DNA of 64,000 bases, from NCBI RefSeq assembly GCF_002813455.1, contig NZ_PHHE01000001.1, positions 5,390,001-5,454,000 on the forward strand. The letters are read 5' to 3'. The stretch is from Pseudomonas baetica. GTDB taxonomy: Bacteria; Pseudomonadota; Gammaproteobacteria; Pseudomonadales; Pseudomonadaceae. The notes beneath the pieces were generated by a model. The model was not told where the DNA came from. It did not search any database and saw only the letters and a program-made list of their open reading frames with translations. Both the position numbers and the translations under genes were made by a program. Below, in pieces: positions 19,249-26,985 of the stretch (positions within the stretch are counted from its first letter, which is position 1; every line of letters begins with the position of its first letter).

Positions 19249-19689
19249 ATGAGCCTGTGGCGTACCACTCCCGACATCGAGCAGTTGAACGCAATCCAGA
19301 AAAACACCATCGGCGAAGTGCTCGACATCCGCTTTGAAGCGTTCGATGAAGAGTCGCTGACCGCGAGCATGGTCATCGATCACCGTACGCATCAGCCTTA
19401 CGGTTTGCTGCATGGCGGGGCATCGGTGGTGCTGGCGGAAACCGTCGGTTCGATGGCCAGCTATTTGTGTATCGACGCCAGCAAGTTCTATTGCGTGGGG
19501 CTCGAGATCAACGCCAACCATTTGCGCGGCCTGCGCAGTGGCCGGGTGACGGCGGTGGCCAAGCCGATTCATCTCGGCCGTACGACCCATGTTTGGGATA
19601 TTCGCCTGACCAGCGACGAAGGCAAGGCCAGTTGTGTGTCGCGGTTGACCATGGCGGTGGTGCCGTTGGGTGAGCAGCCGCCGCGTTGA
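19249..19689 (+). CDS. Hotdog-fold acyl-CoA thioesterase (PaaI/EntH-like)
   Basis: A 146-residue single hotdog-domain thioesterase. The motif LLHGGASVVLAETVGSMAS, with the helix Glu, is characteristic of the PaaI/MenI/EntH group, which hydrolyses acyl- or aroyl-CoA. The start at 19249 (MSLWRTTPDIEQ) has AAAGGA about 10 nt upstream. It follows the acyl-CoA ligase in the same direction. I infer functional coupling, but the natural substrate is unknown. Confidence 0.85.
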   Translation: MSLWRTTPDIEQLNAIQKNTIGEVLDIRFEAFDEESLTASMVIDHRTHQPYGLLHGGASVVLAETVGSMASYLCIDASKFYCVGLEINANHLRGLRSGRVTAVAKPIHLGRTTHVWDIRLTSDEGKASCVSRLTMAVVPLGEQPPR

Positions 19690-19809
19690 TTACCGATTTG
19701 CCCATAGCTTTGACCTGACTGTCATCATTCCTGGCAGTTACGGTCATTGCTGTAGGGCGCGGTCTTACGGACAATCAACGCCACGTTCCCCGCTCATGGA
19801 TTTGCCCGC

Positions 19810-20616
19810 ATGTCGCAACCGATCTTTTTCGCCCACGCCAACGGTTTCCCTTCGGGCACCTATGGCAAGTTGTTCGCGGCGCTGGCGCCCGAGTACCGGG
19901 TTGCGCATCTGGAGCAGCATGCTCATGACCCGCGTTTCCCGGCAGATGACAATTGGTACCACCTCGTCGACGAGTTGATCCACCACCTGCAGCAACAGGA
20001 TCAGCCGGTGTGGGGCGTCGGTCATTCTTTCGGCGGCGTCCTGCATTTGCACGCGGCGCTGCGTTGCCCTGAGCTGTATCGCGGCGTGGTGATGCTTGAT
20101 TCGCCGGTGCTGACCAGGACCGATCAGTGGGTGATCCGCGCGGCCAAGCGCTTTGGTTTTATCGACAAACTGACACCGGCCGGGCGCACGTTGGGGCGGC
20201 GCGAAGAATTCGCCGATCTCGCCAGTGCACGCAGCTATTTCGCCGGCAAGACCTTGTTCCGTGGTTTCGATCCGGAGTGTTTCGACGCTTACCTGCAACA
20301 CGGCTTGCACAAGGTCGGCGACAAGCTGCGCCTGCGCTTCGATCCGGCCACGGAAATCAGCATCTATCGCGGCGTGCCGCACACCAGCCCCGGGCGCACT
20401 CGTCAGTTGCAGGTGCCACTGGCGGTGGTGCGTGGGCACAAGAGCAACGTCGTCATGCGCCATCACACCCGTTTCGTCTCGCGTCTCGCCCAGGGCGAAG
20501 CGCTGAGCATGCCCGGTGGCCACATGTTTCCTTTTGAGCGGCCGCAAGACACTGCGCGGTTGCTGAAGAATCTGTTTAACCGTTGGGAAAGTCGCCAGGA
20601 CAAGGATTGCGCATGA
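19810..20616 (+). CDS. Alpha/beta hydrolase
   Basis: A 268-residue alpha/beta hydrolase without signal peptide. The oxyanion region HANGFPSGTY near the N-terminus, the nucleophile elbow GVGHSFGG (Ser about residue 73) and a late His in MPGGHMFPFE make a plausible triad. The substrate is unknown. Its stop overlaps the start of a second hydrolase (ATGA), so the two are translationally coupled, which hints at a shared pathway. They differ enough not to be a recent tandem duplication. Confidence 0.85.
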   Translation: MSQPIFFAHANGFPSGTYGKLFAALAPEYRVAHLEQHAHDPRFPADDNWYHLVDELIHHLQQQDQPVWGVGHSFGGVLHLHAALRCPELYRGVVMLDSPVLTRTDQWVIRAAKRFGFIDKLTPAGRTLGRREEFADLASARSYFAGKTLFRGFDPECFDAYLQHGLHKVGDKLRLRFDPATEISIYRGVPHTSPGRTRQLQVPLAVVRGHKSNVVMRHHTRFVSRLAQGEALSMPGGHMFPFERPQDTARLLKNLFNRWESRQDKDCA

Positions 20617-21467
20617 GTCAGACCGTCGAAGAAGTGCGCCTGAGCCTGCCGCATATCGAGTTGGCCGCGCATTTGTTCGGCCCCGAGGACGGCTTGCCGG
20701 TGATCGCGCTGCATGGCTGGCTCGACAACGCCAACAGCTTTGCCCGTTTGGCGCCGAAGCTCAAAGGCCTGCGCATCGTTGCGCTGGACATGGCCGGGCA
20801 CGGGCATTCCGGGCATCGGCCGAATGGCGCCGGGTATGCACTGTGGGACTATGCCCATGACGTGCTGCAAGTCGCCGAGCAACTGGGCTGGAAGCGTTTC
20901 GGCCTGCTCGGGCATTCGATGGGGGCCATTGTTTCGCTGGTACTGGCAGGCTCCTTGCCGGATCGCGTCACGCATCTGGCGCTGATCGACGGTGTAATTC
21001 CTCCTACAGATAAAGGCGAAAATGCTGCCGAACGCATGGGCATGGCCCTGCAAGCGCAACTGGATCTACGCGAGAAGCGTAAACCGGTCTACAGCACCCT
21101 CGACCGTGCCATCGAAGCGCGAATGAAAGGTCTGGTGGCGGTCAGTCGAGAGGCCGCAGAACTGTTGGCTCAGCGCGGCTTGATGCCGGTGCCCGGTGGT
21201 TACACTTGGCGCACTGATAATCGCCTGACCCTGCCATCGCCCTTGCGCCTGACCCAGGAGCAGGCGATGGCCTTCGTCCAGCGCATCGAATGCCCGGCGC
21301 AACTGGTGGTCGCGGCCGACGGCATGCTGGCCAAACATCCGGAGCTGCTGGAGCGTCTACCCTTTAGCCGGGAACAGCTGCCCGGCGGGCACCATTTGCA
21401 CCTTAACGACGAGGCTGGTGCCGACCTTGTCGCAGACTGTTTCAATCGCTTCTTCGCCATTCCTTGA
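20613..21467 (+). CDS. Alpha/beta hydrolase
   Basis: A 284-residue alpha/beta hydrolase of the large serine-hydrolase group. HGWLDNANSF is the oxyanion segment, LLGHSMGAIVS carries the nucleophilic Ser, and LPGGHHLHL the catalytic His. No signal peptide is seen. The start at 20613 overlaps the previous gene by 4 bp. The upstream ligase and thioesterase suggest acyl-ester or acyl-thioester chemistry in this neighbourhood, but no substrate can be assigned. Confidence 0.87.
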   Translation: MSQTVEEVRLSLPHIELAAHLFGPEDGLPVIALHGWLDNANSFARLAPKLKGLRIVALDMAGHGHSGHRPNGAGYALWDYAHDVLQVAEQLGWKRFGLLGHSMGAIVSLVLAGSLPDRVTHLALIDGVIPPTDKGENAAERMGMALQAQLDLREKRKPVYSTLDRAIEARMKGLVAVSREAAELLAQRGLMPVPGGYTWRTDNRLTLPSPLRLTQEQAMAFVQRIECPAQLVVAADGMLAKHPELLERLPFSREQLPGGHHLHLNDEAGADLVADCFNRFFAIP

Positions 21468-21520
21468 CTTGCTGCGGGCAACTGTCGAGGCTGGGCGGGT
21501 TGAAATGGGAGACAACCACG

Positions 21521-21574
21521 ATGGATTTCTATACCGCTGCAACCCCGAATAGCCAAGTCATGCCGATCCGATGA
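21521..21574 (+). CDS. Possible 17-codon leader ORF before the DUF4892 gene
   Basis: An ATG at 21521 with GGGAGA about 8 nt upstream opens an ORF encoding MDFYTAATPNSQVMPIR; its stop overlaps the next start (ATGA at 21571). The arrangement suits translational coupling. The peptide resembles the first strand of glutathione S-transferases (LYTAATPNG), so it could instead be a relic. Expression is unproven. Confidence 0.35.
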   Translation: MDFYTAATPNSQVMPIR

Positions 21575-22389
21575 GCCTGACTATGCGCTCATTCAGTCTG
21601 CTGGCGCTGTGCTGTTTCAGTTCCGTTTCGTTCGCCGCCGATGTGCCGGGCAGTCAGGATCTGCAGATCGTGCCGCGCCTGGCCGATGCGCAAATCGTCG
21701 ACTATCGCCCGCCCGTGGAGCTGGAGCGAATCTACCCGTTGGGTTCGATTCGCAAGATCAGCGGCCAGTTGCGCTTCGATAGCCAGGTCACGGCCCGTGG
21801 CCAGACCACGTCGGTGACTTACGAGTTGCCACCCGAACACTCCGCCACCGAAGCGTTTACTGCCGCCCGCGAAGCCCTGCAAAAGCAGGACGCCGAGTTG
21901 CTGTTCTGGTGTCAGGCCCGTGACTGCGGCGAAAGCAGCCTGTGGGCCAACGAGGTGTTCGGTAATGCCAAGTTGTACGGCGCCGACGAGCAACAGGCCT
22001 ATCTGTTGCTGAGATTGGCCGCGCCGAAGGACAACACACTGGTGGCGCTCTACAGCATCACGCGCGGCAATCGAAAAGCCTATCTGCATGTCGAGCAGTT
22101 CGAGGCAGGGGCGCCGCTGGGCAATTTGCTGCCGACCTCCGCGACCCTGTTGCGCCAGCTTAAAAGCACCGGTGAACTCGACTTCCCCAAACTCGTCAAT
22201 GATCCGGATGACACTTGGCTACGGCTGATTTCCCGTGGCTTGAACCTCGATACCACGCAGCGCGTGACGCTGTCCGGGCCGAAAGCCGAGGCCTGGCGCC
22301 AGGCATTGATCAATCAGGGCGTGCGGGCGGCGCGGATGGAAACCGGCAGTGTCGACGGCGTTGGCCTGCGCATCGATCTGTTGCGATAA
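21571..22389 (+). CDS. DUF4892 family exported protein
   Basis: A 272-residue protein with a signal peptide (MRSFSLLALCCFSSVSFAADV) and a mature part of the DUF4892 family, common in pseudomonads and of unknown function. Visible conserved pieces are VDYRPPVELERIYPLGSI, LFWCQARDCGESSLWAN and the C-terminal VDGVGLRIDLLR. The two Cys in CQARDC may form a disulphide in the periplasm. The start may be 21571 (coupled to a short upstream ORF) or 21583. A 12-bp perfect hairpin follows the stop. Confidence 0.8.
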   Translation: MSLTMRSFSLLALCCFSSVSFAADVPGSQDLQIVPRLADAQIVDYRPPVELERIYPLGSIRKISGQLRFDSQVTARGQTTSVTYELPPEHSATEAFTAAREALQKQDAELLFWCQARDCGESSLWANEVFGNAKLYGADEQQAYLLLRLAAPKDNTLVALYSITRGNRKAYLHVEQFEAGAPLGNLLPTSATLLRQLKSTGELDFPKLVNDPDDTWLRLISRGLNLDTTQRVTLSGPKAEAWRQALINQGVRAARMETGSVDGVGLRIDLLR

Positions 22390-22397
22390 GCTCTGGC

Positions 22398-22424
22398 AGG
22401 CGAACATGCGCGGCATGTTCGCCT
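22398..22424. terminator. Perfect hairpin after the DUF4892 gene
   Basis: AGGCGAACATGC-GCG-GCATGTTCGCCT is a 12-bp stem with a 3-nt loop, 8 bp after the stop. It lacks a clear T run, so termination is likely but not certain. Confidence 0.55.
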
Positions 22425-22458
22425 ACTCTTTGCCTGACTGACCTTTTCGAGACCTTAC

Positions 22459-23499
22459 ATGCTCAATAACGATCGACTGCTGGTGCAGATTCTGCTGCTG
22501 GTGCTGTTTGGTGCCAGCCTGTGGGTGATGGCGCCGTTCTGGTCGGCGCTGTTCTGGGGGGCGGTACTGGCGTTTGCCAGTTGGCCGTTGATGCGCCTTC
22601 TGACCCGCCTGCTCAATGGTCGCGAATCGCTGGCTGCGGCGATTCTGACCTTGGGCTGGATGTTGTTGGTGGCGGCGCCGCTGGTCTGGCTGGGGTTCAA
22701 CCTCGCCGATCATGTGCGCGATGCTACGGCGTTCATCAAGGATGTGCAGGTCGATGGTTTGCCCGAGGCGCCGACGTGGTTAGGTGGGCTGCCGTTTGTA
22801 GGTGAACGGCTGGTCGGGATCTGGAACAGCATCGATCAACAGGGCGCGGCGTTGATGGTGTCGATCAAGCCTTATCTGGGGCAGGTCGGTAACTGGCTGT
22901 TGGCGCGCAGTGCGCAAATCGGCGGCGGGATTCTCGAGCTGACGTTGAGCATCGTTTTTGTATTCTTTTTCTACCGCGACGGGCCGCGTCTGGCGGCGTT
23001 CGTGCATGGTTTGCTGGAACGTTTGATCGGTGATCGCGCTGGCTATTACATCGATCTGGTGGCCGGCACGGTGCAGCGGGTGGTCAACGGGGTGATTGGC
23101 ACGGCGGCGGCGCAGGCGGTTCTGGCGTTGATCGGCTTTTTGATTGCCGGGGTGCCGGGGGCGCTGGTGTTGGGGATTGTGACGTTTCTGCTGAGTCTGA
23201 TTCCGATGGGGCCACCGCTGGTCTGGGTACCGGCCACGGCCTGGCTGGCGTGGAAGGGTGAGTACGGGATGGCGGTGTTTCTCGGGATCTGGGGGACGTT
23301 CATCATCAGTGGCGTGGATAACGTGCTCAAGCCTTATCTGATCAGTCGCGGCGGGAATCTGCCGTTGGTGATTGTGTTGCTTGGGGTGTTTGGCGGGTTG
23401 ATTGCGTTTGGGTTTATCGGGTTGTTTATCGGGCCTACGCTGTTGGCTGTTGCCTATAGTTTGTTGACGGATTGGAGTAAGAGTCAGGCTCGGGTTTAG
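22459..23499 (+). CDS. AI-2E family transporter (PerM-like)
   Basis: A 346-residue polytopic membrane protein with about seven or eight helices, beginning LLVQILLLVLFGASLWVMAPF. The signature IPMGPPLVWVPATAWL and VLKPYLISRGGNLPLVIVLLGVFGG is the AI-2E/PerM permease core. Despite the family name, most members are not shown to carry autoinducer-2; some are Na+/H+ antiporters. The last third uses strikingly G-rich codons. It is followed directly by a large repeat region. Confidence 0.88.
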   Translation: MLNNDRLLVQILLLVLFGASLWVMAPFWSALFWGAVLAFASWPLMRLLTRLLNGRESLAAAILTLGWMLLVAAPLVWLGFNLADHVRDATAFIKDVQVDGLPEAPTWLGGLPFVGERLVGIWNSIDQQGAALMVSIKPYLGQVGNWLLARSAQIGGGILELTLSIVFVFFFYRDGPRLAAFVHGLLERLIGDRAGYYIDLVAGTVQRVVNGVIGTAAAQAVLALIGFLIAGVPGALVLGIVTFLLSLIPMGPPLVWVPATAWLAWKGEYGMAVFLGIWGTFIISGVDNVLKPYLISRGGNLPLVIVLLGVFGGLIAFGFIGLFIGPTLLAVAYSLLTDWSKSQARV

Positions 23500-23523
23500 G
23501 TGTTTGGTTGCGATTTTTTTTGG

Positions 23524-23859
23524 GTGAATATCCGTTGCTGCGGTGTTGCTGATTAGGGTTCCGCCCTGACGGCGGGTCACTTTTGACAAACGCCCGGAAT
23601 GCCGGCCCAGCCAAAAGTAACCAAAAGGGCTTTACCCTGACGTACGGCCCTCGCTTAGGCTCGGGTTCCTTCGCTGCGGGATTGATCCGGGCGCATCGCC
23701 TCCGGTTTGCTGCGCTGCACCTCCTCTCGATGTGTTTGGCTTCGCCAAACGGTCGCTGCGCTCCCACCCCCGGATCACTCCCTCCACTCAGCCTTCCGAC
23801 GGGCGCTCTAAGATCAAAAGCGGTACTCGAGCTTGCGCTCATTGTGTTGAGTGGGGCGG
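23524..23859 (+). repeat. Long dispersed intergenic repeat, copy A
   Basis: About 336 bp starting GTGAATATCCGTTGCTGC and ending GTGTTGAGTGGGGCGG. It is almost the same as 34569-34889 on the same strand and matches 24455-24719 inverted. It has internal palindromes (GGGTTCCGCCCTGACGGCGGGTCAC). Similar long repeats are described in P. fluorescens genomes. Apparent reading frames in it are not genes. Confidence 0.85.
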
Positions 23860-23891
23860 CATGCGCCGCGTGCGGGGTGTAGTCATTTTCT

Positions 23892-24374
23892 TGTGGGAGC
23901 TGGCTTGCCAGCGATGGCGGCCTGACAGCCAACCAGTTTCTGGCGGGTGTACTCAATCCCTGTGGGAGCTGGCTTGCCAGCGATGGCGGCCTGACAGCCG
24001 ACCAGTTTCTGGCGGGTGTACTCGATCCATGTGGGAGCTGGCTTGCCAGCGATGGCGGCCTGACAGCCGACCAAGCTCTGGCCGGTGAACTCGATCCCTG
24101 TGGGAGCGGGCTTGCTCGCGAAGGCGGCCTGACAGCCAACCAAGCTCTGGCGGGTGAACTCGATCCCTGTGGGAGCTGGCTTGCCAGCGATGGCGGCCTG
24201 ACAGCCAACCAAGCTCTGGCGGGTGAACTCAATCCCTGTGGGAGCGGGCTTGCTCGCGAAGGCGGCCTGACAGCCGACCAAGCTCTGGCGGGTGAACTCG
24301 ATCCCTGTGGGAGCGGGCTTGCTCGCGAAGGCGGCCTGCCAGCCGACCAATATCTAACAGATGTAATCAACCCA
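23892..24374 (+). repeat. Seven-unit 69-bp tandem repeat with REP cores
   Basis: Seven units start at 23892, 23961, 24030, 24099, 24168, 24237 and 24306, exactly 69 bp apart. Each has TGTGGGAG, a REP hairpin, then CGGCCTGACAGCC and a spacer ending in GTGAACTCGATCCC. Units 1, 2, 3 and 5 carry the core GCTGGCTTGCCAGC; units 4, 6 and 7 carry GCGGGCTTGCTCGC. Because 69 is divisible by three, open frames run through the array, but they are artefacts. Confidence 0.93.
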
Positions 24375-24377
24375 CCT

Positions 24378-24410
24378 GTAGGAGCTGCCGAAGGCTGCGA
24401 TCTTTTGATC
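24378..24410 (+). repeat. Single REP of the GTAGGAGCTGCC type
   Basis: GTAGGAGCTGCCGAAGGCTG... continuing to TTTTGATC, the same unit as at 34923 and in the pair at 42191. It is followed by about four copies of the hexamer GGCTTT (about 24413-24440). Confidence 0.8.
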
Positions 24411-24454
24411 TGCTTGGCTTTGGCTTTGGCTTTGGCTTTTGATCTTGCTCTTCA

Positions 24455-24719
24455 GGCCCATCGGAAGGCCGAGCGAAGGTGTTCATCCGGGGGTAGGCGC
24501 GTAGCGCCGTGCGGCGAAGCCGCATACATCGAGAGGAGGTGCAGCGAAGCAAACCGTAGGCGATGCCCCCGGATGGACACCGTAGCGAGGGAACACTGAG
24601 CCTCAGCGAAGTGCCGTACGTCAGGGTAAAGCCTTTTGGGTTACCTTTTCGGCGTTTGGAAAAGGTGACCCGCCGTCAGGGCGGAACCCTAAGCAGCCGT
24701 TACCGCAGCAACGGATATG
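24455..24719 (-). repeat. Long dispersed intergenic repeat, copy B (inverted)
   Basis: About 265 bp matching copies A and C in reverse orientation, more diverged in the middle (GTAGGCGCGTAGCGCCG). It ends with AACGGATATGC, the complement of the copy A start. With copy A it brackets the 69-bp tandem array. Confidence 0.8.
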
Positions 24720-24851
24720 CCCCCAACCCCACACCCACCCCCACCCCCATGCAAGAACCGCCCAACGCCACGATCCGTTGATCTTGCTATTGATTCAAAA
24801 AGCAAAATCAAAAGATCGCAGCCTCGTTTCACTCGACAGCCAGTAGGCGAG
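24720..24851. other. End of the gene-free repeat region
   Basis: This holds a CCCCCACACC-type C-rich stretch and, at about 24807-24826, a truncated inverted REP piece (TCAAAAGATCGCAGCCT) that pairs with the REP at 24378. No gene is seen. Confidence 0.5.
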
Positions 24852-25706
24852 TTACGTAGCGACGTTGAGGTACTTGCCCACCGGCGCAGCATTATCCAGC
24901 GAGTACTGCTTGCTCAAGTTGGCAATCATGCGGTTCAACGCTTCGGAGCGGGTCTGTGCGCTGGCAGTCTGTTCTTGCTCAGGACGTTCACGCCCCGCCT
25001 GCAGAGCCGCTTTCAATTCATCGCTGCTGACGCCACCGCTGCTGTCGCTGTCGAGAACCTTGAGCAACGCGGCGCTGGTGTCGGTGCTGGTCGTCGAGGT
25101 GCTGTCGCTGGCCTGCAAGGCGCTGCTCGGTTCTGTCGCCGTAACGCTGCCGTCACCATCGGCATCGAGCTGGCTGAACAGCTCGTCGCTGTTCACTTGT
25201 GGCGGCGGTGGTGGTGGCGGGGTCAGGCTGGCGGTGAGTTCGTCCTGGCTGACGGTGCCGTCCTTGTTCTTGTCCAGGGCCGAGAAGATTTGGTTGCTGT
25301 CGGCGGTGCTGCCGGCACTGGTCAGGCCAGTGCTCAGTTCGTCGCTGCTGATGGCGCCGTCGCCGTCGCTGTCGAGTGCGCTGATCAGGGCGTTGGCCAG
25401 TTCCGTGTCGGGCGCCTGGTCGTGCGGCGGGGGTGGTGGGGGCGCCATGGCGGTCATTTCTTCGGCGCTGAGGTTGCCGCTGCCGTCGCTGTCCAGGTCG
25501 CCGAACTGTTTGCTCAGGTTGACCAGCAGGCCGTCGTCGGACTTTTGTGACAGGGCGCTATTCAGTTCGTCCTGATCCACCGCGCCGTCGCCGTTGCTGT
25601 CGAGTTTGGCGAACAGGTCTTTTTGCAGTTGCTGGCTGCGGGCGTTTTGCGTGGAGGTGCTGCTGGTGCTGGTATAGCTCGTGTAGTTGCTGACGCTACC
25701 GATCAT
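24852..25706 (-). CDS. Six-EF-hand calcium-binding protein
   Basis: A 284-residue Ser/Asp-rich protein with six EF-hand loops: DSNGDGAVDQDE, DSDGSGNLSAEE, DSDGDGAISSDE, DKNKDGTVSQDE, DADGDGSVTATE and DSDSSGGVSSDE. Two poly-proline linkers (PPPPPPH and PPPPPPPQ) separate the EF-hand pairs. No signal peptide is visible; the N-terminus is Ser/Thr/Tyr-rich (SNYTSYTSTSS). Similar proteins are often labelled XopAW-family type III effectors, but no secretion genes lie here, so I give no such function. The start is the ATG at 25706, since AGGAG stands 8 nt before it and overlaps an alternative GTG at 25715. It sits alone beside the repeat region. Confidence 0.85.
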   Translation of the reverse strand: MIGSVSNYTSYTSTSSTSTQNARSQQLQKDLFAKLDSNGDGAVDQDELNSALSQKSDDGLLVNLSKQFGDLDSDGSGNLSAEEMTAMAPPPPPPHDQAPDTELANALISALDSDGDGAISSDELSTGLTSAGSTADSNQIFSALDKNKDGTVSQDELTASLTPPPPPPPQVNSDELFSQLDADGDGSVTATEPSSALQASDSTSTTSTDTSAALLKVLDSDSSGGVSSDELKAALQAGRERPEQEQTASAQTRSEALNRMIANLSKQYSLDNAAPVGKYLNVAT

Positions 25707-25829
25707 CGGGCTCACTCCTCGGACTGGAAAGCCGGTGGGTGTACCGGCTTATGCAGCCTCAAGGGGCAAGTTGTCGTGGGTATGTGGGGTTTGTACCGGC
25801 TGGTACACACGAGAACAATGCTGAACCCC

Positions 25830-25919
25830 TGTGGGAGCGAGCCTGCTCGCGAAGAGGCCGGAACATACAACAGAGATGCTGGATCAACTGACGCCTTCGC
25901 GAGCAGGCTCGCTCCCACA
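25830..25919. repeat. REP pair between EF-hand and kinase genes
   Basis: A 90-bp element with the usual facing arms, lying between two minus-strand genes (after the kinase stop). Confidence 0.9.
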
Positions 25920-25935
25920 GGGTTTTGTGTGTTTC

Positions 25936-26985
25936 TCAGGGGCGAGGCAGGCGGATGACTGCGGTGAGGCCACCACCTGGGGTTTCTTCCAGGTTCAGTT
26001 GTCCACCCAAACGCTGCGCCGCTTCCCGGGCAATGGTCATGCCCAGACCGACGCCGCCGGAGTTGCGGTTGCGCGAGCCTTCCAGGCGATAAAACGGTTC
26101 AAACACCGCCTCGCGTTTGTCCTCGGCAATCCCCGGCCCATGGTCGATCACGCGGATCAGCAGTTGCTCGCGCTGATCCAGCAATTCGATGCGCGCCTGG
26201 CCGGCATAGCGCAGGGCGTTGTCCATCAGGTTGTTGATGCATGATCGCAGCGCCATCGGCTGCACCTGCATCGGTGTGCAATGACCGCTGACTTGTGCGT
26301 CCGCGCCTTGATCCTGAGCGTTTTCGCACAATGACTCGACCAGCGCCTGCACGTCCATCAGTTGCAAGGCTTCGCTGGTGCGTTGCTCGTGCAGGTAGGT
26401 GAGGGTGGCGTCGAGCATGGCGATCATGTCGTTGAGATCCTGACGCATCTGGCTTTGTAATTTGTCGTCGTTGATGTTTTCCAGGCGCAGTTTCAATCGT
26501 GACAGCGGCGTGCGCAGGTCGTGGGAGACGGCGCCGAGCATGCGTGCGCGCTGCTGCACTTGCTCGCGAATGCGTTGTTGCATCAGGTTGAAGGTGTGCG
26601 CCGCTTGCCGTGCTTCCCGGGGGCCGGATTCGTCGAGCGGTGGGCTGTCGAGGTCTTCACTGAGGCGTTCGGCGGCGTCGCTCAGGCGCTGGATCGGGCG
26701 ACTGAGCAGCTTGGCGCCATACCACGCGGCGATCATCAGCGTGATGAACTGAAAGGTCAGCGGCACGACCGGTCCGCCAAACCATGGACGAGGGGGGCGG
26801 GGCGGGTAGCGCGGATCCTGTGGCGGTCGTTGCCCCTCGGCGTTTTGCGAAAATTCCGGAGGCGGTGGTGGCGGTGGCGGGCCGTAGAGATGAAACCAGG
26901 TAAAAGCCAGCAGGTGCGCCAGGACGATCGCCACGAACAGCACGCCAAACAGGCGACCGAACAGCGTGTCAAAGCGCGCCCGCAT
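25936..26985 (-). CDS. Sensor histidine kinase, OmpR/EnvZ type
   Basis: A 349-residue membrane kinase with TM1 at about 11-33 and TM2 at about 75-92. The short periplasmic loop is unusually proline-rich (eight consecutive Pro, then PPRPPRP). HAMP is followed by the H-box AVSHDLRTPLSRLK with H155, the N-box NLMDNALRYA and G-boxes DHGPGIAED and GGVGLGM. It overlaps the response regulator stop, so the pair is one operon. The stimulus is unknown. The H-box and the regulator are those of EnvZ/OmpR-like systems. Confidence 0.9.
   Translation of the reverse strand: MRARFDTLFGRLFGVLFVAIVLAHLLAFTWFHLYGPPPPPPPPEFSQNAEGQRPPQDPRYPPRPPRPWFGGPVVPLTFQFITLMIAAWYGAKLLSRPIQRLSDAAERLSEDLDSPPLDESGPREARQAAHTFNLMQQRIREQVQQRARMLGAVSHDLRTPLSRLKLRLENINDDKLQSQMRQDLNDMIAMLDATLTYLHEQRTSEALQLMDVQALVESLCENAQDQGADAQVSGHCTPMQVQPMALRSCINNLMDNALRYAGQARIELLDQREQLLIRVIDHGPGIAEDKREAVFEPFYRLEGSRNRNSGGVGLGMTIAREAAQRLGGQLNLEETPGGGLTAVIRLPRP

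Noticed and set aside
22459..23499. Autoinducer-2 export function for the AI-2E family protein
   Set aside because: The family name does not prove this activity; no luxS or lsr genes are nearby.
23583..23882. About 100-codon frame in long repeat copy A (and its twin in copy C)
   Set aside because: The frame is not kept in inverted copy B, has no ribosome site, and such frames in these repeats are common misannotations.
23435..24370. Long minus-strand frames with repeated ASKPAPTGIEFTRQ-like peptide
   Set aside because: These arise because the 69-bp repeat is divisible by three; the DNA is a REP array, not a repeat protein gene.
23892..24374. CRISPR array
   Set aside because: Spacers are as conserved as repeats, units are 69 bp, cores are REP hairpins, and no cas genes are present.
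24717..25550. 277-codon frame antisense to the EF-hand gene
   Set aside because: Shadow of the Asp/Gly-rich EF-hand codons.
24852..25706. Type III effector label (XopAW) for the EF-hand protein
   Set aside because: No secretion genes, chaperone or regulatory box in the window; only calcium binding can be supported.
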